In this document: positions 32,841-43,956 of the stretch, one piece after another | How the letters are laid out: the number at the start of each line of letters is the position of its first letter | How positions within the stretch are numbered: the stretch's first letter is position 1 | NCBI GenBank assembly: GCA_037953625.1 | Contig: CM075650.1 | Location: forward strand, 2,172,501 to 2,236,500 | Direction: 5' to 3' | DNA from: Crotalaria pallida | Lineage: Eukaryota; Streptophyta; Magnoliopsida; Fabales; Fabaceae | Length of the DNA stretch: 64,000 bases | Notes under the pieces: generated by a model | Told to the model about the DNA's origin: nothing | Seen by the model: only the letters and a program-made list of their open reading frames with translations | Database searches by the model: none | Made by a program: the position numbers and the translations under genes

Positions 32841-35113
32841 CTACTATACTTATATTAAAAAAAATACTTTTTTTGAGGCACCACCTTTACCCGCTTAAGG
32901 AATAAGCGCATCAAAGCGTTTGTAGGTAAATAACATTATTTCTAATCAAAATTATAATTTGAAATTAAATAAATTATTTATATGTGAAATTATTATATAT
33001 CCTCAGTGTGAAATCATTATCCTCATTTTGTTAAAAAAAATAATCATTATACTCCAAAAGATAAACCCAAAAATATGAGGCTTCTATTCAAATTTATTTA
33101 ATCTTATGAAATCATTATCTTAATTTTACAAGTTTTCAAAAACATTATATATAGTACGCAATATGCATTGGATGACTCCTCAACAATATTTTAGCATTTA
33201 TGCGAATGAAATTGGCTCACAAACTTATGGATATTCGGGTAAACAACAGTTTCACAATTATATTTTCTTTCAAGTTTGTATTTTTTCGTCGTTAAGTTTT
33301 TTTAATTCTAATAATTTGCTCTCATCTTAATTTATATTATTTGATTCTTAAGTTTTCCTCTAAATACTTACTTTAATTCAACAATTTGTGTGCACCATTG
33401 ATCAAAACGTAGTTTGTTCAAAATTTTGATATAGGTGTAACCAATTGTGCGGTTACCGGCAAAGTAAATAATGCTCAACCATTTTATTTTATTTTTTTTT
33501 TGTAATGATTGATTTTTCAATTGTAGACGGTTGACAATAGAGTGCAGCAAAATCTAATATTGCATTAATTGTTTCATGGTGACTATCATAAACTACTAAG
33601 GAAGATGACTATTTATTGTTATCTGCATCAATGGCCTCTTTAATCACGTAGACAATGGAAGATGGCGCAGTCATTGGAAGATGGCGCGTGACGGTGACCT
33701 ATATACCCAATCCTACCGTTTCATTTTCACGATAGATTCAAGTTTTAATTTAAGAAGACTTCATTTATAATAACATGATTTGATTTATTATATTGCGGCA
33801 ATATAATAATAGGAGTTGATTTTTTTTCTATAATATATTTTGTCGATTGCAATAGATAAAAATTGATGTACATATTTTTTTGTCTTTGGTTTTATTTGTG
33901 ACAAGAGAATTAAAACTATTAATAACAAACCAAATGTAATCATCCTATATAATAATAGGATTTGATTTTTCTTCTATAATATATTTTGTCTATTGTAATA
34001 GATAAAAATCATTCTATATAAAAATAGGATTTGATTTTATGCCTGATGTAAATATTTTTTATTTTTTGTTTTTTATTGTGACAAGAAAATTAAAACTATT
34101 AATAACAGACCAAATTTTTTAACAATATTATCTTTCTATTTTTTTTTCCTTTTATGATATGGATCATTAGTCTGAGATCAATTAATAATTTTAAAAATCA
34201 ATTGCAATAAAAAAAAGGTAAAAATTATGTTGATAAACTAAATTTATGTTTAGTCACTCTCACCCATACTAAAATTTATATTCTCCATATTTATAAAGGT
34301 AAGATAGGTATTGCTACTTATTATGTAGAAATGTGAGTATATATATAAATTCCAATAAAATTTTATTTTTCTACCATATTCTTACGTTAACCCACTATTG
34401 TTTAGATATATAGAGATTAGGCTTATTTAAAAAAATTAAACTAAGAGCCCATCTTTGCTGTTGGCATATGTCTCCATTTTTTAATATTAAGATATGATGA
34501 GAAGTGTTAAAAAAAAGAAGAGAAAATAAAATAAAGATTAAGATCCAGTAAGATAAATATAATCATAAAAAATAATAAAAATATTTAGCTTGAGATAAGA
34601 TAAAAGTTTTTAGGATTCAATCTTATTATTAACTTGAGATAAGATAATTGATTAAAATGATAAAAATATTTAATTAAGATTAATAACAACAAATATGATA
34701 ATCATATTAAAAAAATACTAATTGTACAAAAAAAAAACCACCCCATCCATCACATAAATATAAACAAAATCATGTTCAATTCTGATTTAATATTTATTTA
34801 TCATAATAAATTTGATAATCATATATAAAAATGTCAATTTATCCATAAAATAAATAAGGAATATCTCATATAAAAAGTGTTACATTTTTTATTCATATGA
34901 TGAAGTAAAAAATTTATCAACAAGATCATTTAAATTAATTTTTTAAATTATAGGGTTTGGTTTGAACTCTTACCTTTTTTATAATTATTTTTTGTTGTTG
35001 ATTAATAATAATCTTGACTTTATAATAAAAATAATAATAATGTTTAATTTAAAATATTTATTATTAAAAAAATTAAAATATCAATAACCCGTGCATCGCA
35101 GGGTAAGAGCTAG
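32841..35113 (+). mobile_element. Non-autonomous Helitron
   Basis: The 5' end TCTACTATACTTATATTAAA follows an A (32840). The 3' end has a short hairpin, CCCGTGCATCGCAGGG (35088-35103), seven bases before CTAG (35110-35113), which is followed by T. This is the A|TC...CTRR|T arrangement of Helitrons. The 2273-bp interior is A/T rich with no Rep/helicase frame. The usual hairpin has one more C, so the stem is slightly decayed. Confidence 0.8.
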
Positions 35114-35154
35114 TTTAAGTATATTCTCATTAATATTTTCCTGCATCATGTGGA

Positions 35155-36718
35155 TGAGGAAACCGCAATTGGTGGTTGGAGAGACAAAGGAACCCTAGAA
35201 AAACACCTAGAAGGGGGGGTTGAATAGGTGTTGAAGCTACCTTGAAAGATTTTCGAACAAAACAAATCGAAACAATCAAAACAAATGATTTTTGCAAATT
35301 CTACAGTACTTAATCGATTAAGCAAGTCGTGTACTCGAGTAGTACTCGATTAAGCTTGAACTTAATCGATTAAATATGACAGAAAACAGAAAAATCAATT
35401 TTTCATTCGAATACGAAAATCAATCAATTCACATGCGAGATCAGAGATTCAGCGGAAATGATTAACACCTATATTCTTATTGATTAACCTAGTTATGAAA
35501 ATGATTTTCCCTTTATCAATTTGAACAATTAAAGATTCAATTCAATCAATTATGAAAATCAATCTTTCTAGGTTTTCAACCAAGAACGCAATCAAATGAC
35601 TTGAATATAAAGAGTAAGGGTTTAGAGATACGACACAGTGATTTATCCTGGTTCACTTTCATCCACTTGAAAGCTACATCCAGTCCCCTCTTCAACCAAG
35701 AGAGATTCTTCACTATGAGGAATTAGAGTTCTCAAATTACAAGTGATTGCCTCACAAGACTCCCTTCTTGCTAGCTTACAAGAGATAACCGACACCCTTG
35801 CCTTGTAATCCTATTGATCTTCCCTTGTTGATAATCGACACAACAAGTCTTCAATTGCTTGATGATAATCCACACACCAAGGCTTCACTTGCTTGATTCA
35901 CAACCAAGACTTCTTCTTCTTCAATGAACGTTGCTTGATGATAATCGACACACCAAGGCTTCTTGTTTGTTGTAGTGGCTTGCCTTCTTGCAAATATTAC
36001 AACACAATAGAAAACACAAAACAATCCTATGAATCTCAATCAAGAGTTATGACAATTCACCATAAGAGATTCAAAGGTTCTTGATCAAAGAATATAAAAA
36101 TAGAAAAGCTTTGATCTTTGAAATTGAGAGAGAATAGAGTGGCTTGATTCTTTGTAAAATGAATATCAAAATGATAGAGTATGATCACAAAGGTTAGGAA
36201 AAGGTTTGTATAGAATACCCAAAAGTTGTAGCACTTGAAAACTGATTTTGAGAAGTGAAAATCGTATTTTAAAAATCAGTTCAGCAGTACTTAATCGATT
36301 AAGCAAGTCGTGTACTCGAGTAGTACTCGATTAAGTTATCACTTAATCGATTAAGTTGGTACTGTACATGTTCAAAACTTGTTTCCTCAAAATCCAACCT
36401 TTCCTTTAAAACCTTTAAGCCACCTATTGATTCTAGGTTAAGTGAAAACTCAAATTATGATTTAATCATGACTTATGAATGAGATTCACTACCCTCTATA
36501 ATAATCTACCCAAATAAAAAACCTATGAAGCTTGAGAGGCAAAAGATAAAAGAAATACAAATACACTCAAACTTAGGTCTTCATGAGCTTGCTTTCTCTC
36601 TTCTTCATTTGATGTTTGTTATTGCTTGTTGAGCTTGAAACTTGATCAACACATGTAGCTTGTTCAAAAACACTTTGTCATTATCAAAACATTCATCATA
36701 TTCATCATGGAACTAACA
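35155..36718 (-). mobile_element. Copia-like 3' LTR
   Basis: 1564 bp. It holds two palindrome clusters with identical grammar: cores at 35313/35334/35345/35365 and 36294/36315/36326/36346, spacing 21-11-20. The TATA box of the partner LTR is altered here (tttgtatag instead of tttatatag, about 36206). ORFs within it are not genes. Confidence 0.94.
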
Positions 36719-36732
36719 ATCTCCCCCTTTTT
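36719..36732 (-). other. Copia-like polypurine tract
   Basis: On the minus strand AAAAAGGGGGAGAT lies directly before the TGTTAG LTR start. Confidence 0.9.
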
Positions 36733-37538
36733 GAAAATGACAACCCATGTTTTGAAATCGCTTGAAGTTGTTGATGCTTGAAACATTTGATCACTTGAGA
36801 AGACTCTTTCTCCCTCTCAATCAATGCTTTAACACTTGAATCCAATTGAGATAGAAGCTTGATTCTCCCCCTATCTTCAACAACTTAGCTCAACCTACAT
36901 AAAAACAACAAAACAACCTTTCTCCAAATATAATATCATATTTGTCCCATGTTTTGAAAACATACCATTCCTCCCCATTTGAGAAACATTTCATTCAATT
37001 CAAAATTTCATTCAATTCAAAACATCATATTTCTCCCCCTTTGGCATTATCAAAAAGTAATATATATACCAATTGAAATATAACATCTAAGCCAAGGTAA
37101 GAAATCAATGATCATTTCTTCACAACATTGATACCAATTGAACAAATACAATAGAGCTATACTTTGAAATGTGATATCAATTGGTAAGAAAATATAACAA
37201 TGAAATAAAATACCAATTGAGAACTAAAAAGATCATAATATCACTTAACAAAGAAGATATCAATTGTAAAGAAGAATCAATAATCACAAAAACATGATAA
37301 TCAACTAATAATCTCTCAATGATACAAATTGAATTAACTAAACATTTAGAAAAGTAATATCAATTGAGAAGATACCAATTAAGATAATATATCAATATCA
37401 AATATTACCACTTTGTAGGACATTCACTTGAGATGCAAGTGTGATACCAATTGAAGATGTGAATATAGACATTCATAGTTGAGACCAATTGAGAACATGT
37501 GTCATTCATTTGCATCTTCAATCAAACCTACAAAACAA
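36733..37538 (-). other. 3' non-coding spacer with repeated LTR/PBS-junction word
   Basis: About 800 bp between Gag and the polypurine tract. Between 37066 and 37495 some ten copies of gataccaattga (minus TCAATTGGTATC) or one-base variants occur, at about 37066, 37130, 37173, 37210, 37255, 37321, 37357, 37371, 37443 and 37481. The same word spans the 5' LTR/primer-site junction at 39395-39406. No coding. Confidence 0.8.
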
Positions 37539-39332
37539 TCATGCTTTGCTTTTTGGTATCCAAATGGTTTTGGATCCATTTTTGTTAGTGTAGGGACTTT
37601 CACCCTTTTTCATCCAAACAAAATTTCCTTTAGATATACCATGCACTTTAACATAACACACATTTGAAGTATGTCCATGATTACCACAATAGAAACATGT
37701 TGGAGGATTTGAAAAATCAACTTTAGAAAAATCAACAACATTTCTATGAGATTTACTCTTAGCATTAGTATAACCCAAACCAAACTTGTTTGAATTTTCT
37801 CTTTGAAAATTTAACAATGTGCGCAATCTAATATCACCATTTGAGAAACTTGCAAGCTTATTTTTCAAAATAGCATTTTCATTTTTAAGCAACTTGCAAT
37901 TCTCACAATCAACCACAATATTCAATCTACTAGCACAATCACAAGAAGAACTAGCATATATAAGATCAAGAGTTTCATTTTCAAGATTAAGCTCATCAAC
38001 TTGTTTTTGAAGATCTAAAATCTCTTTTTGATGTTTCAAAATGAGCTTCTTCCTTTCAATGTTTTTCAAAGCTAGTTTTTCAAGTTGTTCATACATTTCT
38101 TCATAAGCATTATGTAACAATTCATATTTAGAAGAAATTTCGGATTTAGATTCACTTACATTGCTATCCTCGCTTTGATAACTTGATTCATCATTTGAAC
38201 TTTGTTCTTCATCATCTACTAGAGTTATCAAGTTGAGACAAGCGGCTTCATTATCATCATCCGAAGAACTACTCGATGTTCTTTTCTTGTTATCTTCATC
38301 ACTATCCCAAACTATGTATGCTCTTTTAGATTTAGAATTTTTCTTGTCTTTCTCCTTCTTCTTGAGATACCTAGAGCATGAGTACTTGAGATGACCGGGC
38401 TTTCCACATTCATGGCAAACTACACCTTCTTTTGAAGTTTTGGTCTTGTAGTGTGGGGAATCCTTCTCTTTACTTTTGTCCTTGTTCAACCTTCCTTTTC
38501 TCCTTAGAAACTTGTCAAACTCTTTTAACAAAAGTTTCATGTCTTTTTCATCAACATCGGAATCGGAATCTTCACTATCATCATCATCGGAACTATCTTT
38601 CTTTTTATATGCACTTTTGACTCTAAGAGCAAGTCCTTTCCTTGATTTGTTCTTATCCGACTCTTCATTGATACTTAATCGTCCAAGCTCCATTTCATGT
38701 TCTTGAAGCTTTCCGAAAAGTGTTGCTAGATCCATAGCATCCAAATTTTTAGATTCAACAATAGCCGTTACTTTTGGTTGCCAATTCCTGTCTAAACATC
38801 TCAACACTTTGTTAGAAAGTTCACCTTGTAGAAAAGTTTTACCAAGAGCAAGTAAATGATTTATAATATGAGTAAAACGCTTTTGCATATCATTTATAGA
38901 TTCATTTGGAAGCATATGAAACAATTCATAATCACGCATTAAGGCATTCAATCTAGCTCTCCTAACCTCACTAGTTCCTTCATGAGTCACTTGTAAAGTG
39001 TCCCACATTTCTTTAGCACTAGAACATTGAGAAACTCTAAAGAACTCGTCATAGGATAAAGCGGATGTGATGATATTCTTTGCTTTATAATCATATTGAA
39101 CTTTCTTTCTATCATCATCCTTCCACTTATCCTCGGGAATCAATTGTTCTACACCTTCAACTAAACTAGAGGGGATATGAGGACCTTTTTCAACTACTTT
39201 CCAAATTTCACTATCTATTGCTTGGATAAAGATTTTCATTCTAACTTTCCAATATGCATAGCCTTCTCCGGCAAACAATGGAGGACGACTTATTGAAGCA
39301 CCTTCACCACCAAAGGGATTCGTAGAACCCAT
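37539..39332 (-). CDS. Retrotransposon Gag, 597 aa, intact
   Basis: Capsid/nucleocapsid protein of a Copia-type element. The N-terminal UBN2/Copia Gag domain is at about residues 15-220 (PPLFAGEGYAYWKVRMKIF, SAKEMWDTLQVTHEGT, LNALMRDYELFHML, RFTHIINHLLALGK). A first CCHC knuckle, CHECGKPGHLKYSC, is at about 307-320. A Ser/Asp-rich stretch, a Lys/Leu-rich coiled coil (about 405-460) and a second CCHC knuckle, CFYCGNHGHTSNVC, at about 545-558 follow. The stop comes soon after. The start is a Met 72 bp from the LTR end. The frame is uninterrupted, which for an element without pol suggests recent mobilisation by an autonomous relative. Confidence 0.94.
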   Translation of the reverse strand: MGSTNPFGGEGASISRPPLFAGEGYAYWKVRMKIFIQAIDSEIWKVVEKGPHIPSSLVEGVEQLIPEDKWKDDDRKKVQYDYKAKNIITSALSYDEFFRVSQCSSAKEMWDTLQVTHEGTSEVRRARLNALMRDYELFHMLPNESINDMQKRFTHIINHLLALGKTFLQGELSNKVLRCLDRNWQPKVTAIVESKNLDAMDLATLFGKLQEHEMELGRLSINEESDKNKSRKGLALRVKSAYKKKDSSDDDDSEDSDSDVDEKDMKLLLKEFDKFLRRKGRLNKDKSKEKDSPHYKTKTSKEGVVCHECGKPGHLKYSCSRYLKKKEKDKKNSKSKRAYIVWDSDEDNKKRTSSSSSDDDNEAACLNLITLVDDEEQSSNDESSYQSEDSNVSESKSEISSKYELLHNAYEEMYEQLEKLALKNIERKKLILKHQKEILDLQKQVDELNLENETLDLIYASSSCDCASRLNIVVDCENCKLLKNENAILKNKLASFSNGDIRLRTLLNFQRENSNKFGLGYTNAKSKSHRNVVDFSKVDFSNPPTCFYCGNHGHTSNVCYVKVHGISKGNFVWMKKGESPYTNKNGSKTIWIPKSKA

Positions 39333-39390
39333 TGCGATTTTCTTAAAGGATCTTTACGAAAAAGCTCTTATGCTCGTGTCTTTCGACCGA

Positions 39391-39402
39391 GCTCTGATAC
39401 CA
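39391..39402 (-). other. Primer binding site, tRNA-iMet type
   Basis: On the minus strand TGGTATCAGAGC, two bases after the LTR end, complements the initiator tRNA-Met 3' end. Confidence 0.93.
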
Positions 39403-39404
39403 AT

Positions 39405-40987
39405 TGAGGAAACCGCAATTGGTGGTTGGAGAGACAAAGGAACCCTAGAAAAACACCTAGAAGGGGGGGTTGAATAGGTGTTGAAGCTACCTTGAAAGAT
39501 TTTCGAACAAAACAAATCGAAACAATCAAAACAAATGATTTTTGCAAATTCTACAGTACTTAATCGATTAAGCAAGTCGTGTACTCGAGTAGTACTCGAT
39601 TAAGCTTGAACTTAATCGATTAAATATGACAGAAAACAGAAAAATCAATTTTTCATTCGAATACGAAAATCAATCAATTCACATGCGAGATCAGAGATTC
39701 AGCGGAAATGATTAACACCTATATTCTTATTGATTAACCTAGTTATGAAAATGATTTTCCCTTTATCAATTTGAACAATTAAAGATTCAATTCAATCAAT
39801 TATGAAAATCAATCTTTCTAGGTTTTCAACCAAGAACGCAATCAAATGACTTGAATATAAAGAGTAAGGGTTTAGAGATACGACACAGTGATTTATCCTG
39901 GTTCACTTTCATCCACTTGAAAGCTACATCCAGTCCCCTCTTCAACCAAGAGAGATTCTTCACTATGAGGAATTAGAGTTCTCAAATTACAAGTGATTGC
40001 CTCACAAGACTCCCTTCTTGCTAGCTTACAAGAGATAACCGACACCCTTGCCTTGTAATCCTATTGATCTTCTCTCTAATCTAACCTCTACCCCTTGTTG
40101 ATAATCGACACAACAAGTCTTCAATTGCTTGATGATAATCCACACACCAAGGCTTCACTTGTTTGATTCACAACCAAGACTTCTTCTTCTTCAATGAACG
40201 TTGCTTGATGATAATCGACACACCAAGGCTTCTTGTTTGTTGTAGTGGCTTGCCTTCTTGCAAAGATTACAACACAATAGAAAACACAAAACAATCCTAT
40301 GAATCTCAATCAAGAGTTATGACAATTCACCATAAGAGATTCAAAGGTTCTTGATCAAAGAATATAAAAATAGAAAAGCTTTGATCTTTGAAATTGAGAG
40401 AGAATAGAGTGGCTTGATTCTTTGTAAAATGAATATCAAAATGATAGAGTATGATCACAAAGGTTAGGAAAAGGTTTATATAGAATACCCAAAAGTTGTA
40501 GCACTTGAAAACTGATTTTGAGAAGTGAAAATCGTATTTTAAAAATCAGTTCAGCAGTACTTAATCGATTAAGCAAGTCGTGTACTCGAGTAGTACTCGA
40601 TTAAGTTATCACTTAATCGATTAAGTTGGTACTGTACATGTTCAAAACTTGTTTCCTCAAAATCCAACCTTTCCTTTAAAACCTTTAAGCCACCTATTGA
40701 TTCTAGGTTAAGTGAAAACTCAAATTATGATTTAATCATGACTTATGAATGAGATTCACTACCCTCTATAATAATTACCCAAATAAAAAACCTATGAAGC
40801 TTGAGAGGCAAAAGATAAAAGAAATACAAATACACTCAAACTTAGGTCTTCATGAGCTTGCTTTCTCTCTTCTTCATTTGATGTTTGTTGTTGCTTGTTG
40901 AGCTTGAAACTTGATCAACACATGTAACTTGTTCAAAAACACTTTGTCATTATCAAAACATTCATCATGTTCATCATGGAACTAACA
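39405..40987 (-). mobile_element. Copia-like 5' LTR
   Basis: 1583 bp, carrying the TATA box CTATATAAA (40483-40475, minus). The palindrome cores at 40564/40585/40596/40616 lie about 80-140 bp upstream of it, and a second cluster at 39563/39584/39595/39615 about 1 kb downstream. The spacing is 21-11-20 in both. It has about 20 bp (tctctaatctaacctctacc near 40074) absent from the 3' LTR. Confidence 0.95.
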
Positions 40988-41145
40988 GTGGACATTACCA
41001 ATACCCTTTGCCTCGAATATTTTTACTTTCTAGTTTCTTCTCTCCTTCAATTCATCATTCTTTCTCTTACTAAAACCATACTCTCTCTCACTAACCATTT
41101 TTTTTTGTTAACAAGGGGGGAGGAGCCCCAACAAAAACACAAGAA

Positions 41146-42302
41146 CTAGATTACAAAAGAGTTTTCGGGTAAAGCAGTCCCAATATAATCTTGACGCAGG
41201 ATACTGCGAATATCATGAGGAGGAATTTTCGTAATATGGCAGCCAAATTCATTGTCAAGGCTGAAATTAGCCATGAAGTCAGCACATCTGTTGCCTTCCC
41301 GTAAAGAATGAGAAAAAGAGAGAGTCCCGTCCTTTTTCTGCAAGCTCCTAATGCGACGAACCAGCAGGTTAGTCTTCTCAAGATCTCCAACGTTATCATC
41401 ATTATTCAGCATGTTGACAATTGAGAGGGAATCACATTCCACAATGATGTTGTTGAGACCTTTCTCCCAAGCGACCTTTAGACCTGATAGGATTGCCCAA
41501 AGCTCAGCAGTGTAGGCTGTGGTGATCCCAATTTTATTATAAAAGCCAAACAACCAAGTGCTTGTACAGTCCCGGAAGATGCCTCCACATCCCGCCATGC
41601 CTGGATTGCCTTTTGAAGCTCCATCAGTATTGATTTTTTTATGCATCCTTTGCTAGGAGCCTTCCAACGGACAAACTGAAGCTCAATCTTCCTAGACACA
41701 TGATTGTTGTCATGCTCTTTAAGATTTTGAACCTGCAATAAAATGAAATGTGCATTATTAGCAGGACAATTAAAGTTTGAATCTATAATAGCATTATTCC
41801 GCCACTGCCACAAATAGTAGATAGAACATAAAAATAAGATCCTTCACTCCTGGGTAGTGAAGGATCCCCAACCCGAAAGAATATTGTCACGACACCAAGA
41901 AGTCAAATCAGTGCTAGAGAAGCGAATAAACTCATTAGCTGTCATGAGATTTCTCCATAGGGTTTGCGCTTTCGGGCAATCACGAACGACATGAATTGTA
42001 ATTTCCTCTATTCCTCTACAATGATAACCATCAGGTTCTCCCAGACCCTAACTGCTTTTCCTGGAATTAGTTAGGAGCCTATCATGACCAGCTTTCCATA
42101 GTTGGAATTTCCATATCTCTGGGCATTTAGATTTCCCAACAGTATCCCACGGGAGAACTTCAACCGTATTACATTCATTAGCCAACAAGCAATAAGCACT
42201 TTTAACAATAAAGACACCATTCTCATTTTTACTCCAAGCTATCACATCATCACCTAAATCTGGTTGAGGAGGCGGCATTACTCTAATTTTATCAACCATC
42301 AT
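41146..42302 (-). pseudogene. LINE zinc-binding region and RNase H
   Basis: 42302-42048 carries the zf-RVT type segment (DDVIAWSKNENGVFIVKSAY...WKFQLWKAGHDRLLTN). 41646-41146 is an open 166-codon RNase H: TDGASKGNPGMAG, the AELWAI Glu, ECDSLS Asp and NRCADFMAN Asp. Stops and shifts separate the two. RNase H at the ORF2 C-terminus is typical of plant L1 elements. Confidence 0.88.
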
Positions 42303-42644
42303 GCTATGAAGGATATTATGAAGATTGGAAAAGTCTCAGTTTCCTTCATTATCAATCATGTCAGCAACTAGAGTTAAGTCATTAGCAAGATCCATATTAT
42401 GAAGAGCATGTTCCTGAAGAACGATGTTATTACCAAGCCACATATCTCTCCAGAATCAAGTACCTCTCCCATTACCAATTTGAAATTCCAAGTTAGAAAG
42501 AAGAGTCGGCCAAAGTTTCACAAGTCGTTTCCAAAGGGAGGAATCCTGGATGGTACTACTTGCAGATTTCATAAGATCTCTTCCTCTTGCATACTTGCCT
42601 TTAAGGACTTGAACTCAAAGAGCATCCGGCTTGGTTACAATGCC

Positions 42645-43837
42645 TCATCCTAGTTTCAACAAAAAAACATCATTGAAGCTCAACATACGCTTAAAACCAA
42701 GCTCCCCATGAGATCTTGGAAGGCATAGAGTATCCCAACCCAAAAGATGGGCTTTACGTTGCTGTTGAGAAGAGCCCCATACAAAATTTCTTTGCGCTTT
42801 CTCAATTTCTTTACAAACAGAGCTAGGAAGACTGTTGTGTTGCATGGTATGATTAGTAATAGATCCCAGCACACCTTTGGCCAAAACTGTTCTTCCCGCA
42901 AGAGAAAGACAACTCGATTTCCACCCTGCAAGCTTGCTGTTCAGCTTATCTATCAGATGCTTGTAATTATCCTTCTCTCTCCTATTTCCATGATCAATCG
43001 ATCCCAGATATGAGCCTAAGCCTTTGCTCCATTTAAATCCACTTTGCCTCACAATATCATTAGCAACCGTCCTGTTAACATTAAAAGAGAAGAAAATGGA
43101 AGTTTTAGATTCATTAATTTTATGGCCCGAGCTTAGGCCGAATTGATCCAAACAATCCATGATCCTCTCGAGTTGCTCTAATGAGGCTTCTGCAAAAACA
43201 AGTAAATCATCAACAAACATAAGATGCGAAACACAAGGACCCTGTCTACCTGCTCTAATTGGTTTCCAATTCCCTGCATTAACATTTTCCATTATCGTAT
43301 GAGCCAGTTTATCCATAAAAATAACAAAAAGGAAGGGGGATAATGGGTCTCCTTGCCTAATACCTCTGATGGGTAAAAAAGAGTCCGTTTTTCCCCGTTC
43401 CAAAGAAGTTTGTATGAAGAATTAGAAATACAATTCATAATCAGCTTAATTAAACTAGTAGGCAGGTTTAATTCAGAAAGGCATTTTCTAATAAAAGTCC
43501 ATGAGATCCTGTCATAAGCTTTCTCGAAGTCGAATTTAATCGACATAAAACTCTTTTTTCCTTTCATTTTCTTCATTGAATGGACAAGTTCTTGGGCAAT
43601 GATAATGTTATCCTGTATATTTCTTCCCGGAATGAAACCAACTTGATGAGGAGAAATCCAATCATTCATGAACGGTTTGAGACGGTTAGCAACGATCTTA
43701 GTGATACATTTGTAAACCACGTTACAAAGAGCAATTGGTCGAAATTGAGAAGCATTTTGAGGCACATCCACTTTAGGAATAAGAACAATAAGAGTGGAGT
43801 TTAGTGCTCGGATAGCTTCTTTATTCTTCCACGCCAT
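42645..43837 (-). pseudogene. LINE reverse transcriptase, frameshifted
   Basis: Two overlapping frames, 43837-43292 and 43403-42645, together cover the RT: LIPKVDVPQNASQFRPIALCNV, HQVGFIPGRNIQDN, FDFEKAYDRISW, then GIRQGDPLSPFLFV and the catalytic FVDD at about 43200. A frameshift near 43385 joins them and a stop follows KLG at 42645. The first codon sits at the truncation point, so the Met is not the native start. Confidence 0.92.
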
Positions 43838-43956
43838 CTAACCATTTTAGATGTAAATCAATTGGTGCTAAAAACATAACCTAATGATTTCATCCCATAT
43901 ATTGTAGAATCAACAATAATAAAACAAATAATTAGGGTCAAGCTAAACTCGTAATA

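Larger units (their letters stand above)
35155..40987 (-). mobile_element. Gag-only Copia element (SIRE/Maximus-like), young
   Basis: A complete 5833-bp element on the minus strand. LTRs are 39405-40987 (5') and 35155-36718 (3'), TGTTAG...TCCTCA. It has a tRNA-Met-initiator primer site and a polypurine tract next to the 3' LTR. A perfect GTGGA duplication flanks it (35150-35154 and 40988-40992). The only coding region is an intact 597-codon Gag; there is no protease, integrase or RT, and no room for them. The LTRs differ by one indel of about 20 bp and roughly eight substitutions by eye, so the insertion is recent. This matches the class of non-autonomous gag-only LTR elements. Confidence 0.95.
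41102..43837 (-). mobile_element. 5'-truncated L1-type LINE
   Basis: 2736 bp on the minus strand, ending in a poly(A) tail (t-run at about 41102-41106 on the plus strand). It is flanked by an 11-bp duplication, ctaaccatttt, at 41091-41101 and 43838-43848. It contains the C-terminal parts of ORF2 (RT, zinc-binding region, RNase H) and lacks ORF1 and the endonuclease, the usual result of incomplete target-primed reverse transcription. Confidence 0.92.

Noticed and set aside
35851..40354. Matching 62-63-codon ORFs in both Copia LTRs
   Set aside because: They are duplicated only because the LTRs are duplicated; they have no protein features and run across a simple caaggcttc-type repeat.
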